Shown here: piece by piece, positions 54,703-64,000 of the stretch
Numbering within the stretch: position 1 is the stretch's first letter
How the letters are laid out: every line of letters begins with the position of its first letter
From: Nostoc piscinale CENA21
Lineage (GTDB): Bacteria; Cyanobacteriota; Cyanobacteriia; Cyanobacteriales; Nostocaceae
DNA length: 64,000 nucleotides
Reading direction: 5' to 3'
Assembly (NCBI RefSeq): GCF_001298445.1
Contig: NZ_CP012036.1
Span: forward strand, 3,377,351-3,441,350
Notes under the pieces: model-generated
The model's database searches: none
The model's input: the letters and a program-made list of their open reading frames with translations, nothing else
Told to the model about the DNA's origin: nothing
Position numbers and translations under genes: made by a program

Positions 54703-57108
54703 TTATACAGGAAGTTGCAAGATAAATTCTGTACCTTCACCTAGCACAGAGTTACAAATTAATTTGCCATTGTGAGTTTCTTCCACAATTTGACGGGCGA
54801 TCGCTAATCCTAATCCTGTACCTTTACCAACTGCTTTGGTAGTAAATAAATGATCAAATATTTTTTGCCTGACTTCTTCTGTCATTCCCTGAGCATTGTC
54901 AGCAATTGAGATGATTACTTGCTGCTCCACCACAGAAGTTTTAATTTTAATTTGATTGGGGTTGGATTCAATTTCTGCAAACTTCCGCCCAACATTTGAT
55001 TCATCTAAAGCATCAATCGCATTTGCCAAAATATTCATAAATACTTGGTTTAACTGCCCAGGGAAGCATTCAATATTGGGCAAGTCGCCATAATCAGTAA
55101 TCACAACAATGGCAGGACGTTGGTTATTAGCTTTGAGACGATGTTTGAGAATTAAAATTGTACTGTCGATACCTTCATGAATATTGCATAAGACTTTGCA
55201 ATCTTTATCGGCACGGGAGAAAGTACGTAAACTGGTGCTGATGTTTTTTAAGCGATCGCAAGCCAAAATCATAGCAGAAATCATCTGTGGGATGTCTTTT
55301 AGTGTGTAATCTAAATCTATTTCTTTGGCATGTTTAATGATACTTGGATTGGGAGTATTTGAACTTTCTTGGTACATGTTTAAATGTTGAATAATATCTG
55401 CCAACATCGGTTTAGTTTGTTCTAAACTAGCAGAAATAAACCCTAAAGGATTATTCATTTCATGTGCTATTCCAGAAACTAAATTACCCAAGGCAGACAT
55501 TTTTTCATGTTGGACTAATTGCAGTTGAGTATGCTGGAGATGTTGGAGGGTTTGTTCGAGTTCGGTGGCTTGCTTTTGCGTTTCAATTAATAAATCTGCT
55601 TGCTTGAGGGCAACTCCCATTTGTACGCCAACTTGTTGGGCAAATTGAATTTCAAAAGGTTGCCAATTACGTGGGCGATCGCATTGATGAATGCAGAGTA
55701 AACCCCAAAGTTCATCATCTTGCATAATTGGTACTACCAACGATGCTTTAACTTGGAACTGCACTAAAATTTCTCGATGACAATCCAGTACTGCATCTGT
55801 GTTGATATCATCAATGGCACAATAGCGCCCTTGTTTATATAAGGTAGCAAATTGTTCTCCAAAACAATGATCTTGAACTTTTACCGCTAAAGCCGAAGTA
55901 AATGAGGGTAAAACATCCTCGGCGATAAATTCACCATATTCATAATTCGTCTCTAGGTGAAACTGATAAATTCCCACTCGATCAGTATGGAGAATTTGGC
56001 GGATATTTTGGGTAACGGCGCGGAAAATTGCCTCTAAATTTAAAGATTGTCGAATCTGCGTTACCACCTCAAATAAAGTTTGTTGCTGCTGGAGAGTTTG
56101 TTGTAGTTGTTGGGCTTTTTCTTGGGATTCTCGATACAGACGGGCATTTTCTAAAGAAATCGCCGCTTGGGCTGATAACATTTGGACAACTTCCAGGCGT
56201 TCGCTATGAAATACACCACTTGTCAGTTTATTTTCTAAATAGACAATACCAACTAAATGCCCATGATAAATAATTGGCTTACTTAATACACTAGCGGGCT
56301 TGACTGTTTGCATGTATTCCCCAATTATGCCAGGAATATCTGTTTTACAATTATCAATAACAATTGTCTTTTGAGTATTTTTGACATAATTAATCAACGT
56401 GGACGGAATATCGGGGCAAGTCTCTATTGATTGAGGGTTAATTTTAGTTTCTGTTTTCCCTGGAGAACTTGCTTGATGATTAATTTTAGTAATTGCTTTG
56501 ACTTGCCAAATACCATTTTCTGCCGGGAGAATTAGTACTGCTTTTTTCGCACCAGAATTTTCTAAAATAATTTCAGTTAAGCTGGCGACAAGTTCATCTA
56601 ATTCAATTGTGCCAGAAATAGTTTGAGCAGCTTTGAGGACAGATGCAAAATCTATAGCATCAGTAATATTAGTACTGTTACTAGTAGATGTTTGAGCAAT
56701 GGTGGCAATAGTTTCTAATGGATTGAAGTTGAGTCTTTGCTGTTGTTGAATGGGTTTGAGGAGTTGCGAATAGCGTTTTTCTAAGTCATTTGTTTTAGCT
56801 TTTGCTCCCCAGCGTGCATAGCCGTAGTATGCTGCTTGCATATATCCTTGGGCAGCATTTTCTTTATTCAACTTCAGATAAAATCTAGCTAAAAGTTCAT
56901 TTGCCAGTGCAGCTTCGCGGATATAGCCATTGTTTTTAGCTCCCACAATTGCCCGATCATAACTTTCTATTGCTTCCCAGTGATTATTAAGTAACTGATG
57001 ACATTCAGCCGCCACTAATTCAAATTTATGTAGATAATTCATCGGTGCTTTATTAGCCCAATTTTTCATCTTTTGCTGATTTTCAGCTATTTTTTTTGAG
57101 TAACTCAT
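54703..57108 (-). CDS. GAF-GAF-histidine kinase half of a split giant kinase
   Basis: Open frame of 801 residues: a helical, TPR-like lead (MKNWANKAPMNYLHKFELVA), a GAF domain (about 150-330), a second phytochrome-type GAF (about 345-520; IGIYQFH-like VGIYQFHLETNYEYG), HisKA with GIAHEMNNPLGFI (His acceptor) and HATPase with NILANAIDAL, NAQGM and GTGLGLAIAR. In related cyanobacterial proteins this part is joined to the Ser/Thr kinase encoded just upstream. The two frames overlap by 26 bp at an A8 run (minus strand; T8 at 57090-57097). Removing one A joins them. It may therefore not be a separate gene. Confidence 0.88.
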   Translation of the reverse strand: MSYSKKIAENQQKMKNWANKAPMNYLHKFELVAAECHQLLNNHWEAIESYDRAIVGAKNNGYIREAALANELLARFYLKLNKENAAQGYMQAAYYGYARWGAKAKTNDLEKRYSQLLKPIQQQQRLNFNPLETIATIAQTSTSNSTNITDAIDFASVLKAAQTISGTIELDELVASLTEIILENSGAKKAVLILPAENGIWQVKAITKINHQASSPGKTETKINPQSIETCPDIPSTLINYVKNTQKTIVIDNCKTDIPGIIGEYMQTVKPASVLSKPIIYHGHLVGIVYLENKLTSGVFHSERLEVVQMLSAQAAISLENARLYRESQEKAQQLQQTLQQQQTLFEVVTQIRQSLNLEAIFRAVTQNIRQILHTDRVGIYQFHLETNYEYGEFIAEDVLPSFTSALAVKVQDHCFGEQFATLYKQGRYCAIDDINTDAVLDCHREILVQFQVKASLVVPIMQDDELWGLLCIHQCDRPRNWQPFEIQFAQQVGVQMGVALKQADLLIETQKQATELEQTLQHLQHTQLQLVQHEKMSALGNLVSGIAHEMNNPLGFISASLEQTKPMLADIIQHLNMYQESSNTPNPSIIKHAKEIDLDYTLKDIPQMISAMILACDRLKNISTSLRTFSRADKDCKVLCNIHEGIDSTILILKHRLKANNQRPAIVVITDYGDLPNIECFPGQLNQVFMNILANAIDALDESNVGRKFAEIESNPNQIKIKTSVVEQQVIISIADNAQGMTEEVRQKIFDHLFTTKAVGKGTGLGLAIARQIVEETHNGKLICNSVLGEGTEFILQLPV

Positions 57109-60100
57109 CTAATTCCAGATGTGGCTTTTGTTTGTACACCGCTATGTGTGCCAGAGAATCATAAAAATAAAAGAGAGGAATATAAGGGAACCCAACAGCC
57201 CCATCTAGATATTGTTCTGTTGCAGCAGCATCAATAATTGCTTGGTGGTAGTCTTCAAATAAATAATTTAAAAATAATTTATGAAAATGGAGATAGAATA
57301 AACCCAAGCGATCATTTGATTCTATATACTGGGGTAAAATAATTTGTTCATCAAAAAACTCTCCTTGTAAGTATGGTGATGAACTCCTACCAATTTGGCA
57401 AGCATGTAGTGCCTGTTGCAACATTTGCAAATAATATAGAGAGGTGGTTTGCTTGACTTGATGCAGAGAATCATGAAAAGCTAATCCTTCTTGTTGTAGT
57501 TCTGATAATTCCTTGTTTAGCCCGGTAAAATATGCAAATTTACAAGATAAAACTACGGCATATCCGGCAAACTGAAAATCTCCAGTTTCTAGTCCAACAG
57601 TATAAGCTTCTCGCAGAGGTTTTAAAGTTGTAACCAGAGCATCTTGCCAATGTTTAATAAATCCATAAAAGAGAGAATGAACTTTACATTGTAGTTCTTT
57701 AGCATTCAGTTTGTATAATAAATCTAAAGCAAGTTGACCAAATTTATAACCAGTTTCTGTATCTCCCATTCCACCAGACAGAATTGCTGCATAACAGCCA
57801 TAACTATGGGTAGAAATGGCATGATTGCCAGATTCTACTGAGATTTTTACTTCTTTAAATGTTAGTAAAACATAAAGAATAGGAGATGTGAGAAAAGCTG
57901 CCGGTAAAATGCTCGATATCAGGCGTAAAATCGCTAATTGTACTGGATCAGTCATTAATGGTAAATTAATTAATGACTCGATTTCTTGATTTTGATAAGA
58001 TAATTGTGTCTCTTGTAATGCCACACCAATATCACTAGGTGTTGGATTTTCGGGAAATTCTACATCTAATAATTGTAGAACTTTCAGTACCATTTTTATC
58101 GCTACTAAGGCTTGATTCTGGGCCATTAAGGCTTGAGTTTTAACTTCATAAACTGTGATTGTGTCAAGAATTGTCTTGGCTTGTTGCAATAAAACTTCTG
58201 CTAACCTTTCCATTTCTGGAAAATTACCACTGAGATAAGCAGCTTCTATGGCTGTTTCATATATTTTTAAAGTAAATTCATATTGATATTGCCAACTGTT
58301 TTCGGGTAAAAGTTGTAGGCTAAATGTACAGTATTCCCAAGCTGCGCTATATGCTGTTGATGCTTTGGCTTTCTGGGCTGCATTGAGATTTAAATGTGCG
58401 AGTTCATCTCGCTGTTCGGCTGTCGCCAGTAATTTAATTCCCCAGTTCAGTTGATTAACAATGGCAAAAATTTTCTCTTCTCGTTGATTTTGAGGAGTAT
58501 TGTTTAACAACAATTGCCCGATATGCAAATGGGTACGTTGTTTGTGTTCTTCAGGTATTAATGAATAGGCTGCTTGTTGAATGCGATCGTGTAAAAATTT
58601 ATAGGTGATAATTTCAGAAGTATTTTGATTAATATTTTGATGATCTGAACTGATGAAAAACTTGTAAACATCACTTTGGGGCAAAATTAAACCTGCTTTT
58701 AAAGCACTCCACAAAGATGTTGCGGTTTCTGGTTGTGATTGTTGCGAAACAATCGCTAAGGTTGCTAAATCAAATTGGTTGCCGATGCAAGCAGCTAATT
58801 TTAAAATATCTTGTGTTGTTTCTGGCAATTTTTGGAGTTGTAGTGCCATAAATTCAACAACATTATTAGTGAGCGATCGCTGATTAATGGCTGCTATGTC
58901 ACATTCCCAATATCCTTGCTCATAATTAAAATAAATGAGCTTATCTTGGTGTAATGCTTTGAGGAATTGTGTTGTAAAAAATGGATTTCCTTGAGTTTTT
59001 TGATAAATTAATTGTGAAATAGGTAAGGCTAAAGTTTCGGAACAAACTAAGGTATCAGCTACTAACTGATTTAATTCTAATTTATCCAGGGGTTTGAGGG
59101 TGAATTTATTAATTTTAGTGCCATTTTTAGCAATTTCATCTAACGCTAAGATTAAATGATGTGCCACCGAAACTTCATTATCTCGATAAGCCCCAATCAG
59201 AAGTAGATATTCAGGATGTGCCTCACTCATTAACGATTGCATCAGTTTTAATGAGGCAGAATCAATCCATTGTAAATCATCCAAAAATATTACCAATGGA
59301 TGTTCTGAGGCGGTGAATAGTTTAATAAATTTTTGGAAGAGCAAATTAAATCTATTTTGGGCTGCACTACCTGATAATTCTGGTGCAGGTGGCTGTTTAC
59401 CAATAATTAGTTCTAATTCCGGGATGACTTCAATAATTACCTGGGCATTTTCTCCTAATTCCTCAGTAATTGTATGCTGCCATTGTTGAATTTTCTTATC
59501 GCTTTCGGTGAGTAATTGTCCCATTAAATCCCGAAAAGCCTGGACAAACGCTGAAAAAGGAATATTCCGGTTAAATTGGTCAAATTTACCTTTAATACAA
59601 TAGCCGCGTTGTTTGACAATTGGTTTATGAACTTCATTCACAACCGCAGTTTTACCAATTCCTGAAAAACCTGCCACTAGCATAATTTCTGTTGCACCAT
59701 TAGCAACGCGATCAAATGCTGTTAACAGAATTTCAACTTCTAGTTCACGTCCATACAGTTTTTCCGGAATGATAAAGCGATCGCACACATCCCTTTGGGC
59801 AATTTTAAAACTTTCAATCCTACCCGTTGCTTGGAGTTGAGTTAAGCAATTTTCTAAATCATATTTGATTCCCAATGCACTTTGATATCGGTCTTCGGCA
59901 TTTTTCGCCATCAGTTTCATGACAATCTCGGAAACTACCTGGGGAATTTCTGCAATGTTAACTAATTCTGGGGGAATTTTGGCAATATGACAATGCAACA
60001 ATTCTATAACATCGTTTGATTTAAAAGGTAATTCTCCAGTCAATAATTCATAGAAAGTGACACCCAAGGAATAAAAATCAGTCCGGTAATCAATTAAACG

Positions 60101-60661
60101 ATTCATCCTCCCAGTTTGTTCTGGAGAAATGTACGCCAATGTGCCTTCTAATACATGAGGATTAATCAGCGTTTGAGTTTCTTTAGGTAATAAAGATGCA
60201 ATACTAAAATCAATGATTTTTACTTGTTTGGTATTGGGATTAATGACAATATTGCTGGGTTTAATATCTTTATGGATGATGCCATCACGATAGAGTGTAT
60301 CTAATATAATGCACAGAGCGATCGCTATTTCTAAAAACTCTTGCAAAAACTCAGGAGATTGCCGTTTTCTCGCAGTCAAATAATCCTTGAGCGCAATTCC
60401 CCCCATATCTTCCATCACAATCGCATAGCCATTTTGATAAGGTTCCAGGCTATAGGTTTCAATAATTCCAGGTTTATGTAAATTTTTAGCGATCGTGTAT
60501 TGATTGCGAAACTGCACTAGTTCATTAAAACTTGGATAAGGGTTTTTCAGCAGTTTAATTACTACAGGTTTGTGATCAATTTCTCGATATCCACGATAAA
60601 CCAGTGTTCTCAAGCCATCGTAGAGTACTTCACTAAATTGATATCCAGAAACTGCTAACAT
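57083..60661 (-). CDS. Ser/Thr kinase - AAA ATPase half of a split giant kinase
   Basis: Open frame of 1192 residues. Residues 1-270 are a eukaryotic-type protein kinase: VVIKLLKN (Lys), HKDIKPSN (catalytic loop), IIDFSIAS (DFS where DFG is usual) and GTLAYISPEQTGRMNR. An AAA-type ATPase follows with GFSGIGKTAVV (Walker A, about 330) and LVIFLDDLQW (Walker B), then a long helical repeat part to the end. This is the HstK-type layout of cyanobacteria. It stops at ELLKKNS because of one extra A in an A8 run; the partner histidine kinase frame follows directly. Confidence 0.9.
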   Translation of the reverse strand: MLAVSGYQFSEVLYDGLRTLVYRGYREIDHKPVVIKLLKNPYPSFNELVQFRNQYTIAKNLHKPGIIETYSLEPYQNGYAIVMEDMGGIALKDYLTARKRQSPEFLQEFLEIAIALCIILDTLYRDGIIHKDIKPSNIVINPNTKQVKIIDFSIASLLPKETQTLINPHVLEGTLAYISPEQTGRMNRLIDYRTDFYSLGVTFYELLTGELPFKSNDVIELLHCHIAKIPPELVNIAEIPQVVSEIVMKLMAKNAEDRYQSALGIKYDLENCLTQLQATGRIESFKIAQRDVCDRFIIPEKLYGRELEVEILLTAFDRVANGATEIMLVAGFSGIGKTAVVNEVHKPIVKQRGYCIKGKFDQFNRNIPFSAFVQAFRDLMGQLLTESDKKIQQWQHTITEELGENAQVIIEVIPELELIIGKQPPAPELSGSAAQNRFNLLFQKFIKLFTASEHPLVIFLDDLQWIDSASLKLMQSLMSEAHPEYLLLIGAYRDNEVSVAHHLILALDEIAKNGTKINKFTLKPLDKLELNQLVADTLVCSETLALPISQLIYQKTQGNPFFTTQFLKALHQDKLIYFNYEQGYWECDIAAINQRSLTNNVVEFMALQLQKLPETTQDILKLAACIGNQFDLATLAIVSQQSQPETATSLWSALKAGLILPQSDVYKFFISSDHQNINQNTSEIITYKFLHDRIQQAAYSLIPEEHKQRTHLHIGQLLLNNTPQNQREEKIFAIVNQLNWGIKLLATAEQRDELAHLNLNAAQKAKASTAYSAAWEYCTFSLQLLPENSWQYQYEFTLKIYETAIEAAYLSGNFPEMERLAEVLLQQAKTILDTITVYEVKTQALMAQNQALVAIKMVLKVLQLLDVEFPENPTPSDIGVALQETQLSYQNQEIESLINLPLMTDPVQLAILRLISSILPAAFLTSPILYVLLTFKEVKISVESGNHAISTHSYGCYAAILSGGMGDTETGYKFGQLALDLLYKLNAKELQCKVHSLFYGFIKHWQDALVTTLKPLREAYTVGLETGDFQFAGYAVVLSCKFAYFTGLNKELSELQQEGLAFHDSLHQVKQTTSLYYLQMLQQALHACQIGRSSSPYLQGEFFDEQIILPQYIESNDRLGLFYLHFHKLFLNYLFEDYHQAIIDAAATEQYLDGAVGFPYIPLFYFYDSLAHIAVYKQKPHLELDELLKKNS

Positions 60662-61123
<462 letters not shown>

Positions 61124-61149
61124 ACAGGATTGGTATACTTTTATAGCAC

Positions 61150-61180
61150 AAAAAGCCAGCAAGGGTCTTGCTGGTTATTT
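61150..61180 (-). terminator. Hairpin terminator of the integrase gene
   Basis: CCAGCAAG and CTTGCTGG (61156-61163, 61167-61174) with a 3-nt loop. T-runs follow on both strands, five on the minus side (61154-61150), so it can act in both directions. It lies 27 bp past the integrase stop. Confidence 0.82.
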
Positions 61181-61200
61181 TTTTGTAAACAATCATGAAC

Positions 61201-62310
61201 TTATATTTTTGGTGGCTTTGGTCTATCGGTTTTACTCAAGGCCAACTCAAACGCCCGTTGGTGGTGCTTCGCCTGTATCCAGGTGTGGTAAAGGTTGCTG
61301 TGTACAGCTAGGCTATGCCCCATCTGTTGCGCTGCCAGAGAAATATCAATGCCATACTCAAGCGTTCTGACTGCCCAGCAATGGCGCAAATCATAGACCT
61401 TAAAGGGAATGCCGTCGTTTCGTCTCAGTCTCTGGCTGACGGTTGCGCCGATGTCTGAGTTGGCGCGATCGCAGTTGATGTTAGGAATTTTGACATTCTG
61501 CAATCCGAACTGGTCAAACCATTCTGGGTGAAAAGGCCAAATGTTTCGATAACCAGTTTTACCTTGAAGTACACTTAACACCTGATTTCCGGCTCTCAAC
61601 GCCTTTAGGTCAAGGAAGAACACCTCATGATTCCTCAACCCATAAGTCGCCAAAATGCCATAAACCCATTGCCACCTAACGTCCTGAATTTTGTAATACC
61701 ACTCAACTATTAATTCGTCATTTGGTAAATCTCTCGGTTGTCTGCTTTTGGGGCTGTAATTACCTGCGTACGGGCTGGGGTCAAAATCGATTCCGGCAAA
61801 TTTAGCTAATGCCCCCAGGGTTTGACAGAATCTTTTACGGGTTCTTGTGTCCGGTTGAGTTGATAAGATGACCTGTTTCAACATTTCAGCCGTTAGCTGA
61901 CTGCTGGAATCTAGTATTTTGAAAACTGAGGCATATTCAATCTTCCATGTTGATTGTGATTTGAAATTTTCGGAACGGCGTTGAAAATAATCTTTTTTAA
62001 AGTCTTCAATTAATTGACCAATGTTTTGATTTGCACCAACGGAAAAGGCTGTGTGATCAGCCCAATCAAATGTTCTAGTAGCTAGTCGAACTCTTAGTAT
62101 TTTGGCTTCTTTTTCGGCGATTTTAACTCCATCTGCATTGGCAGGGGCAATGCTTATTCTTTGTTGATGCCAGCCAGTTTTACCAGAGTTTGGTTTGGGT
62201 GGAAGTGTTGCCCGTAGATGAATCTGTCCCCCTAGCTGTTCAATGGTAATACCATAATTGTTGGCTCTCAGCCGTCCGTTAGCTTCCCTGATTCGTTTAT
62301 CAATGTCCAT
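61201..62310 (-). CDS. Tyrosine-recombinase integrase
   Basis: Protein of 369 residues from ATG 62310; the frame is open to 62328. The C-terminal half has the catalytic set: Arg in YGLRNHEVF, Lys in QGKTGYR, the YDLRHCWAVR box with the second Arg, His in QMGHS and the nucleophile Tyr in SNLYHTWI. The N-terminal half would bind the att arms. Its 3' end points at the tRNA fragment 78 bp away, the normal place for the integrase of an element in a tRNA gene. The stop of a small open frame lies 2 bp before its start. Confidence 0.93.
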   Translation of the reverse strand: MDIDKRIREANGRLRANNYGITIEQLGGQIHLRATLPPKPNSGKTGWHQQRISIAPANADGVKIAEKEAKILRVRLATRTFDWADHTAFSVGANQNIGQLIEDFKKDYFQRRSENFKSQSTWKIEYASVFKILDSSSQLTAEMLKQVILSTQPDTRTRKRFCQTLGALAKFAGIDFDPSPYAGNYSPKSRQPRDLPNDELIVEWYYKIQDVRWQWVYGILATYGLRNHEVFFLDLKALRAGNQVLSVLQGKTGYRNIWPFHPEWFDQFGLQNVKIPNINCDRANSDIGATVSQRLRRNDGIPFKVYDLRHCWAVRTLEYGIDISLAAQQMGHSLAVHSNLYHTWIQAKHHQRAFELALSKTDRPKPPKI

Positions 62311-62312
62311 GA

Positions 62313-62490
62313 TTATGGCAAAATCCAATACGGAATTCTATCTTCATCAAAGTCTGCAATTAATTCGTTGATTGCTTCCAGGCGCTCATTACTTGATTTC
62401 AAACACTCCTCGCACTCGCATCTATTGAAATCACCAATTAATAAATCGAACCAATCATAGTAACCTTGTAAACTGTCGATTTTTCTTCAC
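62313..62490 (-). pseudogene. Small acidic Cys-containing protein, frame broken near start
   Basis: An open frame from about 62485 to the stop at 62313 encodes about 57 residues (YYDWFDLLIGDFNRCECEEC and ERLEAINELIADF) with a CxCxxC group. No start lies in this frame. GTG 62490 would serve if one T were removed from the T5 run 62480-62484. It ends 2 bp before the integrase start, so it might be a directionality or regulatory factor. The family is not recognised. Confidence 0.45.
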
Positions 62491-62517
62491 ATCATTTCGG
62501 GTGGAAACAAGGTGGAT

Positions 62518-62638
62518 TTATTTAAAATGCTGAATACGAGGGTCTTTAAAAGTTCCAAATAAAATTTTTTCGCGTGGAACATAAACAGCTTCGATACCAA
62601 AAAGTTATGTCAGGAAACTCATCGTTGCTATTATTCAT
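62518..62638 (-). pseudogene. Small hypothetical protein, one-base frame break
   Basis: ATG 62638 overlaps the stop of the upstream gene (ATGAATAA). The first part reads MNNSNDEFPDITF; removing one base from the A5 run 62599-62603 (plus strand) lets it continue as GIEAVYVPREKILFGTFKD to the stop at 62518, 39 residues. Without this it ends in another frame. The function is unknown. Confidence 0.4.
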
Positions 62639-63175
62639 AGTCGTAGTCCCTGGTAACCTCAAAATCACTAGGCCAATAGATGACCCAATCTGTGTAAAAT
62701 CCATCAGCTTCGATGTACTCAGTCCAACAACTATCATGAGGCCAGCCATCTACTGGCACGGGTGGAATGAATGCTTCCCAGTGTGGAGGTGCGTAAATAA
62801 CCCCTTTAGAAATCCAAGGGGTAGAAAATGTCACTGTATTGTCAAGCAGCAATTCTTGAGTTACTTCTAGTCCCCCATCAGGGTGTGCTTTGTAAGGCAG
62901 AGCGATAGCTCTCCACCACCCCGCAAGCCAAAAGCTCGTCTCTGATGCTGTTAACCCAATCGTTGTGGCGGTCTACAAATGTCTCCTCCCATTCATTCTC
63001 TGCTTCTTGATAGCCGGGCAATTGCACTACAAAACCGCATTCTTTTCTCCATTTGGGATTGATGAAATACCAATCAAAAAAATGGCAGCGGCCACGGACG
63101 GGCTAATGATTCGCAGTAGTAGCGACAGCCCTCCTCGAAGTTTTCACAAATTAAACCAATTGGGCATTCACTCAT
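62631..63175 (-). pseudogene. Hypothetical element protein, about 180 aa, two frame breaks
   Basis: ATG 63175 begins MSECPIGLICENFEEGCRYY. The frame breaks at the A7 run 63076-63082 and at the C4 run 62919-62922 (plus-strand bases). Removing one base from each gives one protein of about 180 residues through WFINPKW-like DWYFINPKWRKECGF, ENEWEETFVDRHNDWVNS, GWWRAIALPYKAHPDGG and FSTPWISKGVIYAPPHWEAF to the stop at 62631. It is rich in Trp, Cys and Pro. The family is not recognised. The protein-like look in three frames that join only at homopolymers is the main evidence. Confidence 0.55.
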
Positions 63176-63290
63176 CTCTACTTAATTTGTTTGGGCTAAA
63201 CTGTGGGCGTAAAACTTTCACCAGTGCGATCGCGATTCTGTAGCATCAAAAACGCGATCATTTCGCACTTTTTGGCATCCCCGAAATTTT

Positions 63291-63510
63291 GTCTACAATC
63301 GCTACAGTGCTTTTCTGGTGGGGATTTCAGCGTCTACAGCCGATTTTTCGGGGCTGAAAAATTGTAGAGGCTGTAGACGAATTTTTGACCTACACCTAAT
63401 GAACTGTTGGGCTGGGTACTGGCATAGTCGCAGTATTGGTGAATTGCACAGTAAATTGGTTGAAATGCGGTGTAGATAAAGTGTTGACGAACTGTAGACA
63501 AGGTGTAGAC
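63291..63510. promoter_or_regulatory. Array of TGTAGAC boxes
   Basis: TGTAGAC occurs at 63372-63378, 63493-63499 and 63504-63510, and inverted (GTCTACA) at 63291-63297 and 63332-63338. Near matches are TGTAGAG 63363-63369 and TGTAGAT 63471-63477. They lie in the 336-bp gap between two element genes. A regulator or replication-protein binding region is possible. Confidence 0.5.
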
Positions 63511-63511
63511 A

Positions 63512-64000
63512 TTACTGTGACCACCTCCAGCCCAACCTGTCACCATCACCAACCACTTCACCGATGAGCCGATCTGCTAGGGATGCAAACAAAATTCTGA
63601 TGTCATCTGGCGGCATCTTTTTAAAAGGGGGGCTGGCTTGCTGAAGTATTCGCGCTTTTAAAACTACTCCTGGATTGGTTTGTCCCCAATTCACAATAAT
63701 TTGCTCATATTCATTGAGGGAAGACATTAGTGATTGCACCTCATCAACACTCCCGCCGGAGATTTGCGCCACTGCACCACTGCCCATACTCCAGTTGCTC
63801 CAAATCCAGTTCGCAAGGGACATCATCGACCATGAACCGCTTTTTACCACCAGCTTTCAACCACTGCTCAAGTTGTGGATTTTTGAGAACTGTTCGGGCA
63901 TAGTCACGGGCGAACTGTCCCAAACGCACCAGACAGCAGCAGCTGTACAAGGTTTCCTTGTCCCCTTGCAAGCCATAGTTTTCGGCGGTGTCATTCTGGG
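63512..64000 (-). CDS. Hypothetical element protein, 5' partial, one frame break
   Basis: The frame is open to the window edge, so the start lies beyond 64000. The first part includes LVRLGQFARDYARTVLKNPQ and RFMVDDVPCELDLEQLEYG. One base too many in a G3 (minus strand, near 63781-63784) sends it to a stop at 63744; without it the protein goes on through SGAVAQISGGSVDEVQSLMS and FASLADRLIGEVVGDGDRLG to the stop at 63512. The second frame could also start on its own at an overlapping ATG (MGSGAVAQ). I do not recognise the family. Confidence 0.5.

Noticed and set aside
62965..63243. 92-codon plus-strand open frame in the element
   Set aside because: The minus strand over the same stretch gives a more protein-like product starting with ATG; the plus frame is its shadow.
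63334..63561. 75-codon minus-strand open frame
   Set aside because: Lies over the TGTAGAC array; its repeated VYTL/IYTA segments come from the DNA repeat.

Overview
The window is from a filamentous, Nostoc-type cyanobacterium. It encodes a photosystem II D1 protein, is dotted with the HIP1 octamer GCGATCGC, and carries cyanobacterial gene types (CYP110-like P450, caspase/GUN4 protein, giant Ser/Thr-kinase/histidine-kinase) and the interspersed short repeats usual in Nostocales.

1-29011 (+ strand): a hybrid PKS/NRPS cluster that begins before the window. Domain order is [..KS]-AT-ACP-E-like; C-A(Gly)-PCP-C-A(Ala)-PCP; a PanP-type PLP aspartate decarboxylase; KS-AT-dead KR-ACP (frameshifted at a T8 run); C-A(beta-Ala)-PCP-TE with a Cys nucleophile. 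Tailoring and support genes follow: P450, an SDR without the catalytic Tyr, a sucrase/ferredoxin-like protein, MbtH, an intact SDR, a type II thioesterase and an MFS exporter. The decarboxylase would make the beta-alanine that the last adenylation domain is predicted to load. The product would be an acyl/ketide-Gly-Ala-ketide-beta-Ala compound; I cannot name it.

29139-38168 (- strand): alpha/beta hydrolase lacking its Ser, secreted penicillin-acylase-type enzyme, type II NADH dehydrogenase, small membrane protein, a caspase-GUN4 fusion and sulfide:quinone oxidoreductase with all three catalytic Cys.

38484-42966: a sulfide/low-oxygen island. A DUF2214 membrane protein is followed on the - strand by psbA encoding the microaerobic D1' form (Ala80, Leu158, Ala286), an ArsR-type regulator, a TauE/SafE exporter, a rhodanese and an ETHE1-type persulfide dioxygenase. 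An AT-rich palindrome lies at the promoters of the dioxygenase operon and arsR, and its two half-sites sit between the -35 and -10 boxes of psbA. This suggests one sulfide-responsive regulon that includes a photosystem subunit.

43001-60661 (- strand): hybrid histidine kinase with an N-terminal ribbon-helix-helix-like region, dienelactone hydrolase, AraC regulator, a MacA-MacB-TolC-type efflux operon, a secreted beta-propeller protein, and a Ser/Thr-kinase-AAA-GAF-histidine kinase split in two by one extra base in an A8 run.

61082-64000: left end of an element integrated in a tRNA gene. A displaced tRNA 3' end (possibly tRNA-Lys) is followed by a tyrosine recombinase and small unknown genes, most of which need one base removed from a homopolymer to read through. 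The element runs past the window end.
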